This document shows, in pieces, positions 33,001 to 40,709 of a stretch of 64,000 nt of DNA (the first letter of the stretch is position 1; each line of letters begins with the position of its first letter). A program made the translations under genes and the position numbers. The notes below the pieces were generated by a model, which searched no databases, was not told where the DNA came from, and saw only the letters and a program-made list of their open reading frames with translations. Source of the DNA: Triangularia verruculosa (taxonomy: Eukaryota > Ascomycota > Sordariomycetes > Sordariales > Podosporaceae). The stretch covers positions 62,001 through 126,000 of the forward strand of contig MU863979.1 of assembly GCA_033296885.1 (NCBI GenBank), read 5' to 3'.

Positions 33001-34641
33001 CTCGCCGATGAGGGCGACCGTGTCCAGCGTGGCCACCTTGTCCAAGTCCCATATAGCGGCGACCGAGGGGGTCAGGTGCACAAAGGTAACCTCGTTCTTG
33101 CTCATCCACCCAACGAAGTCGTGCCTCCTGTCGTGCTCGGAGGGGATGCAGAAGGTGGCCCCCGCCGCGAGGGTGTGGATAAAGTCGGACCACGAGACGT
33201 CGAAGGCGTACGATACGAAACCCGCTACTCTTGCTGTGGGTGTGAAGCCCAGCCACTCGTTTTGGTGCCTGATGGCCGATGTGAAGTTGGAGTGCGTGAT
33301 GGCCGCGCCCTTGGGGTTGCCCGTCGTGCCGGAAGTGAACACGACGTAGAGGAGATCGCTGGGCTCGACGGTCGGCAAGACGACCATCTCTTCTTTCTTC
33401 GGCAGCGTAGCCGTGACAGTCTCCCTTTGGACCACGAATGGCTTGTGCTCCGTAATAGAAGAGACCAGAGCCTCCGTCGAGGTACCACATAGAACAAGCC
33501 CAGCCCCCACAATCTCCATCATGGTCTTGATGCGCTCCTTGGTCTGCGACGGATCCACCACCACAGACGCCGCACCGGCCTTCATGACGGCAAACTGAGA
33601 CACAGGCACCCACATGGACTTTTCAAAAATCAGGGGTACTACATCGCCCGGATGAACCCCCCTTTGGATCATGTGATGCGCCAGTTGGGTCGAGAGCGTG
33701 TCCCACTCCGCGTAGGTCAGCTCACCGTCCCAGGAACATATGGCCGTCTTGTTCGGGTACCGAGCCACGCTCCGGGACAAGACATGGTGGACGCAGCCGG
33801 GCACTTCCTCGGGCGCCTTGGCGTTCCACGTCCAGACCTGCCGGAGGTCTTCGGGGGTCATGGCGTCCAGGTCCCGGATTTTGGTGGCTGCCATGTCGGC
33901 GCAGCTGCAGATCTGGCGCAGGATGTGGCCAAAGTGGTTCAGGATCCGCAGTGCGACCTGCTCGCTGAGCGCGGTCGAGTCGAAGGACATGTTGGAGTGG
34001 AGGGAGGTGCCCTGTACCTGGCAGTGGAGAGTGATGGCGTATGTGTTCAGGTCCATGCCTCCTTCGTCCAGGATGGGGGTGAGCGGTGCCTCTGACTCAG
34101 AGTCCGAGTCGGTGGCAGATTGTACCATGAGTAGTGACTGGGCTTGCCAGCCCTGTTCGGCAGCGGCAGCGGCAGCAGCTTCATCACGGGCAATGCTTCG
34201 GTGAGTGATGGTGGACGACGTTGGCGATGCCGAGGGTGACTCAGCCAACATGATCTGGTGTTGTAGTGCGCTGAGAGTCATGTCTCCTTCGATACCGACA
34301 GAGATGGTGGCGGTTGATCCTGGTAGGGCAACACGAAAGGCTACATCGGTGGCCTCTCCGTACCAGGACAGGAGGACTGCCCAGGCAGACTCGACCAGCG
34401 GATCAAGTTTGACGTCTTGCGGCCATTCGATGTTCTCAATCTCGTGCTCTATCGACTTGTCCGCCCGGGACTGGATGCTGCGGATTGGCGAATGTCTCCT
34501 AGAAGCTGCCTTCTTTTCGGCTATTTCTTTGACCGTGATTGTGACGGTTGATTTTCCCTTGGTGGTTGGGAATACCTCCTTTTCCTTGGTGTTGAGGTTG
34601 CTATTTACGTCATCAGACGTAGAAATCAGCAGACGGACCAT
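27061..34641 (-). CDS. Bimodular NRPS with terminal reductase, C*-A-T-C-A-T-R (NRPS-2)
   Basis: One uninterrupted exon, 2526 aa. Domains by residue: partial condensation domain, about 80-255; A1 285-800 (FTSGTTGNPKG 435-445, YRTGDL, GLTGKTDRR); T1 GGDS (Ser862); C 950-1420 with HHATYDG at 1083-1089; A2 1435-1985 (FTSGSTGAPKG 1589-1599, YRTGDL, TATGKTDRK); T2 GGDS (Ser2034); reductase 2135-2500 with GATGFLG at 2140-2146 and YDQSK (Tyr2299, Lys2303). The last domain is the short-chain-dehydrogenase-like thioester reductase, which uses NAD(P)H to release an aldehyde or alcohol. There is no methyltransferase insert, unlike peramine synthetase. By-eye pocket codes are D-V-S-L-A-I-T-V-T-K (A1) and D-V-S-L-L-I-T-V-T-K (A2). 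Oddities: an acidic insert at 1303-1338 in C and a poly-Ser run at 1907-1920 in A2. All catalytic residues seem intact. Confidence 0.95.
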   Translation of the reverse strand: MVRLLISTSDDVNSNLNTKEKEVFPTTKGKSTVTITVKEIAEKKAASRRHSPIRSIQSRADKSIEHEIENIEWPQDVKLDPLVESAWAVLLSWYGEATDVAFRVALPGSTATISVGIEGDMTLSALQHQIMLAESPSASPTSSTITHRSIARDEAAAAAAAEQGWQAQSLLMVQSATDSDSESEAPLTPILDEGGMDLNTYAITLHCQVQGTSLHSNMSFDSTALSEQVALRILNHFGHILRQICSCADMAATKIRDLDAMTPEDLRQVWTWNAKAPEEVPGCVHHVLSRSVARYPNKTAICSWDGELTYAEWDTLSTQLAHHMIQRGVHPGDVVPLIFEKSMWVPVSQFAVMKAGAASVVVDPSQTKERIKTMMEIVGAGLVLCGTSTEALVSSITEHKPFVVQRETVTATLPKKEEMVVLPTVEPSDLLYVVFTSGTTGNPKGAAITHSNFTSAIRHQNEWLGFTPTARVAGFVSYAFDVSWSDFIHTLAAGATFCIPSEHDRRHDFVGWMSKNEVTFVHLTPSVAAIWDLDKVATLDTVALIGEVVDFDKLPHLRSIKTTIVTYGPAECTVTTTGVINDGKTTKATIGWALGATTWVADPDKDSLTPVGLVGELLLEGPLVGAGYINNPEKTANAFVQDPSWLLRGFGSEFEGRGGRLYRTGDLVRYTAEGELVYQGRKDTQVKINGQRTELGDVEHHICKVLSSISAVADVIAEVVTPKAMDHSRPMLVAFLLMPHATTPDQLKKQSAPIVQMLQQELPRYVPSHMVPRAYLPMTDLPRGLTGKTDRRALREMGATLDRKALAALHGSNDTHEEEHVVREPTTETETLLRELWASVLPHLPIDAISTQDNFLRIGGDSLAAIRLVTELWRKGGIWLTVPDIYAHPQLSEMARHIESRREEEEEEGRTAPPEVVPPFSLLEGEVDQEKACQLAAELCSIDPSRVAPSQVEDIFPCTALQEGLLAMTAVHPGKYVGHQLAELKPGVDTARLQSAWQMVAEKASILRTRIVHLPGQGLVQVVLQSDPLLHWTTFSSLDEYRNHRERMQQDEPMTLGTPLTRLAIIHDRQGASGKTYLGLTHHHATYDGASLSLLQSDLEKAYLHSLSPSDSSVELALSSRSMQPLIKHITTQSTSAESTSFWQRQFEDVSAPPFPALPRQSYTPRPDTLISRSVRSPSLPSGSGDGATATTSNILRVAWATLLSWYTCSTDVVFGAVVSGRQAPVRGVEAIAGPTIATVPIRVSVQGKVDELLTRVQAQAVEMIPYEQVGLPKLKRLSDEAKIAVEGFQSLLLVHPPVPQDRDREEEDDEKSGSELFEGQGLDGDDEDDGDELEGENTYAMMLAVTPTASAPSFSGGEKTLQLKLSFDSAVVEEAAARRMLSQLEHILSELASVGATTTDIAELSRVGQGDLADIWKWNATVPEGVDDLVHNVFAQRVAETPDAPAVCAHDGEMTYAELDRLSTLLAKRLASEFSESGLGIVPLCFEKSVWVPVAIFAVMKAGGACVALDTTLPPSRLESIVGQLGAKVMLTSRGCAQLASDIASTTGNITKIEVSSHGWDSLEQLPAPRSSAGPASINPSSPLYIVFTSGSTGAPKGATVTHGNFCSAIKYHQPDLGFEQSSRVYDYTSYAFDVTWSNMLHTLTVGACLCIPSEDERTADINGSIARLQANFIHLTPTVGRLLDPVSLKGQLKKVLFIGEALKASDVAKWEASGANIYNTYGPAECTVTSTVELVPTRDSHRARAGDPGIGKGTGCLAWVVQPGSPDKLAAVGTVGELWLEGPIVGAGYLNSPDKTAAAFVPDPKWLAEGVASQGIPGRRGRLYRTGDLVHYHPDGSLGFVGRNDTQVKINGQRMELGEVEYHVRNLLPTNKVPQIVVDVITPQATGRQTLAVFLAMPNYYDSTSSSSSSSSSSSSSSPSSSCNDSSVAEMMISTLKKDLSKLLPSYMVPGAFIPIPLAKLPMTATGKTDRKGVRELGKAYVPPSSSPISGGDGSLTLTESKLRKIWATLLNISHLSLISSSHHFADLGGDSIKTMSLAMAIRREFDVHIGVPRLVQHGNTLGDLAAMVNNELLLRATPTGEDEDENEGEKKVDGRECTAMTEMTSSDLEREIERLVSSKLSFSHNKADKESSVFLTGATGFLGTQILHYILSKKAVDRVVVLVRPGAGTEKGLARVVETATMAGWWRDSYTSAIQVWEGDLASPHRLGLNEEQWGALCGRANKEHGAVDAIIHNGARVHWSTSYESLKDVNVNSTVQLLQAAMASPMLKNFVYVSGGLFTDRQIWTEEEARAANGYDQSKYVSERLVSAAASRFRKPGTRFSVVKPGQIIGDCYSGVANTDDFLWRVVMGAVRLGARPIDKEGLWLSVADVKHVAESIVKHVTGKLGESEGGHFENIKKGVWVSTFWTAVEGQLQVRLRPVSWAEWMELAEEEMEREQESHPLWPVQPFLGEGALGIEKDISGHYDEWEMREVLAAVRQNIEYLRGKGFFGRTGGDQTDGRVMTRTRNHVCVNGLTGVSDVRA
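28863..28927 (+). repeat. GAA/GAG trinucleotide repeat inside NRPS-2
   Basis: A nearly pure run of GAA then GAG triplets on the plus strand, interrupted early by GGA. On the coding (minus) strand it encodes the poly-serine tract at residues 1907-1920 and the short Ser run after Pro1921. The frame is kept. It falls in the C-terminal subdomain of A2, between core motifs A8 and A10, probably in a surface loop. Such tracts vary in length between strains. Confidence 0.85.
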
Positions 34642-37455
34642 TTTGGATTTATTTTATTTTATTTTGGGTTTGCTGCTTCCAAGACTTTGAGAAAGAATAG
34701 GGCTGAAAGAATGCGTAGTCTTAATTGGCGATCGCGTCTTGGGGGGTGGTAGCCAAGGTAGCCAAGGATACTTGTAGAGTCTTGAAGTCTTGGTCTCGAT
34801 GATCAGTGGTCTTCTGGATTTGCTACTGAGCATCGCCAGGTTGAATATGCATATAACTTCTCTTATTCAACTTCATCTCTGTGGCTCAACTATCTTCTAC
34901 AACGACATTGTGTATTTCTTACCCTCACAGGAAGTCCTGACCTGACAGCTTTGGTTTAGCCTTGCCGCCCGCGAGCTCGAAGCTCTCCTTGCCCTGTGCA
35001 TAATATCCTAGCCCTACCGCCAAAGATAGGCAGGTACATAGGTACTGGGCAGTAAGCATAATACGGGGGGGAAGGTGGGGTATTGTTTACTTTGTGGCAA
35101 GGGGTAGCCAGGTGAGCGTGAGCGCGGGCGCCCAAAAAAAAAAGTAAACACCCCCGCCCCCCGCTGCCTGCCAACAGAGAGTGGAGTGGGCGCGCAGTCT
35201 CAGATGTACCAAGGAGCAATCATGTCATCGCCCGGGAACTTGATCTCATACACCCGGTCGGAATTTTTTATCTGGAACAGGAAGGTAAATGTTGGTGCCT
35301 GGTGCAGTACACTGGTACGCAACCCGTACCCACAGAACAGATTTTATAGGCGGAAGGATTCTCTTGCGTAAGGTAGCCAACCAGATAACCTCATTCTAAA
35401 AAACGTTTCTGTAAGGCATTCCACCGGAAATCGATCGGGGACAAGGATGTTTCCCATGAAACGTTACTTGAACATTCAGATCTTATATCCCGCTTAAAAA
35501 AAATGGGGAAGTGAAATTTCTTTGACACACATGGGTCGAGGTATGGTAGACGCGTATTGATGATCTGCGCACCCCCTTTTTTCATTTTCCTTACCACGAG
35601 CGGGGCATAGACTGGTTGCCCGGTCCCCCGCTTTGTGCCAAAGGTATCAGAATACCTGACGGCATTGTGCTCTGCTTAATCAATCGGGAGTAATAAGAGC
35701 TTTCTATGGGCTAGAGACGGCCGCCGTAGTCACAGACAGGAAGACGGCGGCGATAGAATTTTTTCTACCGCAGGTAGGTCTGTCGGAGACGACATGGGGC
35801 CGGCATACGCCACTCGGCACAGAGCTTGTGTGCACCATTTTTTTGCGTGAAAAGTGGCCGAGGAAGAATACGAGTAAAGCGCGGTGTGCAAAAAGACCAA
35901 CGCGGATTTACTCAGAGCACCTCACGTATCATATGCCATGTCACCGGTTACCTTAATATAACTAAGGCGTCCAAATTGTCTTATTATTAGCTAATAGGCT
36001 TCTGCCTAATAATTAGCGGAGCTACACCGATCAGCGTGTGATTAAAGGGCTGGATTGTCCGGTAATACAAGGACTAGGAAACCTTTGAAAGCTCGATTTC
36101 CTCTCTCGGCCACCGACAGTTCGTTCTAGAAGTACATCGCGCGGATACTTGTCCGACTTGGCAGAGCAGTATGCAGCTCGGCTAAAGCAGTATGCACGCC
36201 GTTACAATAACATGATCTACAGCTACCTATCTCTAAGGAAGGGATCAGTCACGTCATCCTCTGGTAAACATCAACTCTTGTTGGCGTGAACGGAACAACG
36301 GCCCATAATAACCAACCCCCTAACCAACTTAAGCCCATAAGACAGCCCCACATTAATCAATTCTTTGGAATCGCTTCACCTTTTTCACCTTGTCTTGCCG
36401 TTGGCAAACTTTTTGAACCATGGCTACACGCTAACCCTACCTGTACGTATGGTACGCCCAGGCCTGTTGTTTCACATAAATATGACTGAGACGTAAGCTA
36501 CCACACGGCGAGCCGCCCTACGTATTAATTCAAAGCTGAGATTCGGCAGCATCAGGCTCTCAAATGACTGATGATCAGCGGCGAATTGGCCGCTCACAAA
36601 GGTAAGAGGAGCACCATGACTCCCCTCCAGCGGCCGCTATCTACTCCGTATTATGATTATTTTCCAAGGCAAAATTGTGAGCTACCGACCAACCCCTCAG
36701 CCGTTCCACGGGGGGATCCGATGAACCCCGGCCGAAGGATTTCCCACGGAAATATGGAAAGGTGTTGGTTGTTGAGAACAACCACTTATACCGAACTGGT
36801 TATGTCAGTTCAACTCTCCACCAGATCGCCTTTCTGTCTAACACAAATACCTGCCGGTTCAGATACCTAATGGTTCAAGGATCGGTGATTCCGCAGCGGG
36901 GGCAATGTCTCGCTCCGCGGGCCAATCGATAACCCGCCTTAGCAGAACGGGTGGCCGACTTGTGGGTACGTCGACCATATAAGGCAGGTAACATATGATG
37001 TGCTTTCTGATTCGCTCCTCGAGCCAATAAGCAGCAACCAACAAGCAGCAGCTAATAAGCAGCACCGAGTATCTCGTCCTCATATGCTGGCACGGAGAAA
37101 TTACTGCACTGTTTCTGACACTACTGTAAAAGGAAAAAAAGAAAAAAGAAAAGAAAAATGTTGGAAAAGGTGGGCCATCGTAGTACCGATGTGCCAAAGA
37201 GATTCCCATGTTGTTCAGTGCATTGGATGGCTGGCCGTACCATTCGAAGTGTTACAACGCAGCTGTCAGAAAAGCCGAGCGCCCCTCCCCCCAAAAATAA
37301 ATGAAAATGATCGCCCTTGGCTTTAACAACAAGGAAAATTAGTGAGGCGGGACGGTTATTGACTATCGTGAGCCGTGTGTGAACACACCAACTACTAGCT
37401 CCCTTGAAGTGCTCCCCTAGAAGTACCTAGTTCTCTGCCGACGACGGCAGCATCG
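34642..37455. other. Gene-poor stretch between NRPS-2 and the regulator gene
   Basis: This 2.8-kb stretch separates two divergent starts and is the longest in the window without a confident gene. It holds the NRPS-2 promoter (T/A-rich just upstream of the ATG), GTACATAGGTAC near 35035, a TA-rich imperfect palindrome at about 35985-36018 and an open frame without a start codon at 36089-36289, listed separately. The last 450 bases should be the regulator's promoter. Confidence 0.5.
36089..36289 (+). pseudogene. Coding-like fragment without start codon, possible decayed gene or transposon
   Basis: Open for 66 codons between TGA at 36086-36088 and TGA at 36287-36289, with no usable upstream ATG. 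The middle reads like a real helical protein segment (YLSDLAEQYAARLKQYARRY followed by NNMIYSYLSLRKGS), with coiled-coil-like Leu/Tyr spacing. A TA-rich palindrome lies just upstream. I recognise no family. It may be the remains of a mobile element or an exon of an unannotated gene. Confidence 0.25.
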
Positions 37456-40181
37456 ATGTCTCCCACCCACAGCACCAACAAGCAGCTGGCCAGTAGAAGC
37501 ACTCAGGGCTGCTGGACATGTCGACTGCGCAAGAAGAAGTGTGACGAGAATCACCCTTCGTGCTTCCGATGCACTTCCCTCCAGATAGCCTGCGATGGTT
37601 ACGGACCGAGGCCCTACTGGATGGATAGGGGGGACCTGCAGCGGGAGAAAGCTCGCTACAAGAAGCATATCATTGCGCAGATCAAGTCGGCGATGCGGGG
37701 AGAGAACAGCGGTTCATTACCGCCCGGGACAGACATATCGTTACAAAACGGTCAGCAACATCACCACGACGTAGAAAGTCTGGTTGCTGGACAAGCGACT
37801 ATGGCCACTGCTGCGGCATCACCCCATCATCATCACCATCCTCCAACATCACACCCAACATCCTCAACTACCATAACACGGGAAGCTCTCCTGCAAAGCG
37901 GCAGGCTTATCACACCGCCTGAACGCAGAAACAACATCATCATCAACAACAACAACAACAACAACAACAACAGCCTTCATCTTCTCGGGGGCAGGGAAAC
38001 AGGGGACTTACACAGCTCTGCCTCCAGTGAGTCGACGCTATGGAGCGAAGCACTCAACAAGGCAGCCGATTTCTCAGCAGCAGCACAGCTATTGTACGAC
38101 CCAAACCAGACACTCCGCATGCCACTAAACCTGTACAACCACTCTTCCTCTTCCACTACGTCCTCCTCCGCTCCCCAGACACTGATATCGCCCATAGCCG
38201 AAGACGGTGCCATGCTCGTCAACAGCAGCGGCAGCGGCTCCATCTCCGGCTCCTCTTCCGCCGTTGACACCAACATGGCAGACCCAATGGACCCTCTCTG
38301 CGACGGTGCGACGGGGGGCGAGATCCTCAGCGAATACTGCTCCTCGCCAGAACGGGGGTCAGGATACAGTAGCAGCGAAGCAGACTGGTTCCTCGGCGCA
38401 CAGGGATCAGCCGCTGAAAAATATGCGTCGCGTGCGGGCTCTACCGACCCGTTCCCAATCCCAACAACACTCCTAAACAACACCAGCAACACCAGCAATG
38501 GCAACAACGTGCCCAGCCCACATCCAATTCTCCACGGAGACGTGGAAGACATTCTATTCATGTATTACTTCGACCACGTCTTCTACATGCACTGTCCGTT
38601 TTATTTCCCGTCGAACAGAGAAGGCCGCGGCTGGCTGCTTTCCATCTTGAAGAGGGCCAACTCGGCGTACCACGCTGCTCTTGCTCTGAGCGAGCATCAC
38701 CATTCGATTTCCATGCTCTCCTCCTCCTCCTCCTCCTCTACCTCATCATCATCATCACCAACAAGCGGTACTAGTTCGTATCCCGTGGGTGGTAAAACAG
38801 CAGTAGTAGTAGGAGGAGGAGGAGGAGGAAGAAGACGAGGGCATTATGATCTTGCTGTTCAAGAGCTGCAGATCAGTCTCACGCGGTCATCTGCGTGGAG
38901 CGGGAACATGGGGCTCACGCACAATGTCGAGGTGCTGACTACTATTTTGCATTTGTTGTTTTACGAGGTATTGGCCTCCTATCTCCCCCAATTCATCTAC
39001 CTGCCCTTTCTTTTTTTCTTTTTTTTTTTACTCAACTGTCGAGGGCGTTACTAACATGAAACTTTTTTTTCTTTGGTATGGTTGGTAAGTCCTGCACAGG
39101 AGGCAAACACAACTGGCAGATCCACCTAGGCGGCGCCAACGCTCTCTTGCCGTCACTCGTCCAAGCACACATGGGCTGGTCGGCTTCTTCGACCTCTGCA
39201 GCAGCAGCAGCAGCAGCAGCACAAGAATTACACAAAGACTCCCGCCATCTCACAAAAGACCAACAACAACAACAACAACAAGAGTCCAAAGCACCCAGCC
39301 GGGATACTTCCATCAGTTTTCTGTTGGGGTTTTTCATCCACATGCACATCCTGACCTGCGCGTCCACACGCTCATCGCAGTACCTCAACCCGGACCACAA
39401 GCTCCTCCTCGAGACAGGGGAAATCAACCTGGAAGATCTAGTCGGCTGCAGCAATTGGGCCATGATTTTCATCTACGAGATCTCAGCCCTTGATAAATGG
39501 AAAAAGGAGGAAGAGGCGGCGCACAGGCTGAGTCTCATTGAGCTGACCAAGCGCGGGAGGGAGATTGAGGAGCGGCTTCTGAGCAGGATAGCCAGTATTG
39601 AGAATCATTGCTCTTTTCTTTCCTCCGCCTCGAAAGCAGCCAATATTAGTGCCCCGGCCGACTTGCATCATATAATAGGGCCAGGGCCAGGGGCGGGAGT
39701 AGCACGGCACCATGACAACATGTGCTTGATCAAGATGCAAATAACACGCATTTTTGCCCTGAGCGAAATAACCTACCTCCACGTTGTCATATCGGGGGCG
39801 TACCCAGATATACCCGACATCAAACGCAGTGTCTCCAAGACACTCTCTGCTCTCCAGGAACTGCGTCGATCGGACCCAAAGCTACTGCAGCACGTCGTCT
39901 GGCCGTATTGCACCTCCGGTTGTCTAGCGGCGGACGACGGGCAGCAAAAGGTATTCCGGGAGCTGGTCACCAACCCAAGGGTAACGCATGAGACGTGCTT
40001 TGAGGCGCTGACTGTTATGGAGGAGTGTTGGCGGGCAAGGCGCAAGGGATCAAAGAATGGTGGGAAAGGGGGTGCCAGTGGGATTGGGAATGGTATTAGG
40101 ACCGGGACCGGGACAACTGGGGAATTTCTGGATTGGGCCGGGATTATGGAGAGACGAGGGCAATTTGTTTTGCTTATGTAA
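37456..40181 (+). CDS. Zn(II)2Cys6 fungal-specific transcription factor
   Basis: Two exons, 37456-38967 and 39090-40181. The 122-nt intron is phase 0 and joins LLFYE to SCTGGKHNW. The acceptor choice is mine; another CAG nearby would shift the frame. Product 867 aa. The binuclear zinc cluster is at 19-45: CWTCRLRKKKC, then CFRCTSLQIAC, six cysteines with usual spacing. The C-terminal two thirds match the fungal transcription factor domain of the Fungal_trans_2 type (DVEDILFMYYFDHVFYMHCPFY; SFLLGFFIHMHILTCAS). Linkers carry unusually many single-residue runs: Asn (about 163-175), His, Ser, Gly, Ala and Gln. As the only obvious regulator in the region, lying 2.8 kb from NRPS-2, it is a good candidate for pathway control. 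That is inference. Confidence 0.88.
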
Positions 40182-40709
40182 AGTATGAATGTGTATTTAA
40201 TAGGTGGTTACCGACAGTAGATTAGATGAGACCTCCTTGATTATTAGTGGCGACCTATAATATAGGGAGGAAGGATGGGAAAAGTTTAAGCGGTGGTAGA
40301 AAATGGAAAGCGACACGGCCCCGTTTACGAAAGGAAATTGAAGGTTTTTTTTTCTTTTTTTTAAAAAAAAAAAAAAAAAAAAGAATGCAAAGAACATGAC
40401 TGTCAGTGACCGTCGCATTGCAGAATATGTTGCCAAAACATAATGTGCATCGCATCAGACGTGAAAAGTAGGCGGCCGGGTTGGTAGACAGTGACATTGC
40501 AGAGGTACACTGGAAAGGTTAGGTGCAGCAACGACTAAGGACTAGTTTGGAAGTAGTAAATGTGAAAAGAGGACATCTGCTTTCGGAATAATGAAAGGGT
40601 GTGCAGAAAGAGCTAAAAATATCATTCCAATTTAACAACTCCTTTTACCAATCAATATAATTATACCATGAACGACACCCAAGACAAAAAGAGAAACATC
40701 CAAGTGCTG
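40182..40709. other. Convergent 3' intergenic region with a T-run/A-run pair
   Basis: This lies between the 3' ends of the regulator (plus) and the monooxygenase gene (minus). At 40346-40382 a run of T interrupted by one C is followed directly by about 20 A, which could fold into a hairpin and act as a bidirectional 3' end signal. Nothing else is seen. Confidence 0.55.

Noticed and set aside
40197..40497. Short open frames across the T/A homopolymers
   Set aside because: Low-complexity Phe/Lys peptides created by the T-run and A-run between two convergent genes.
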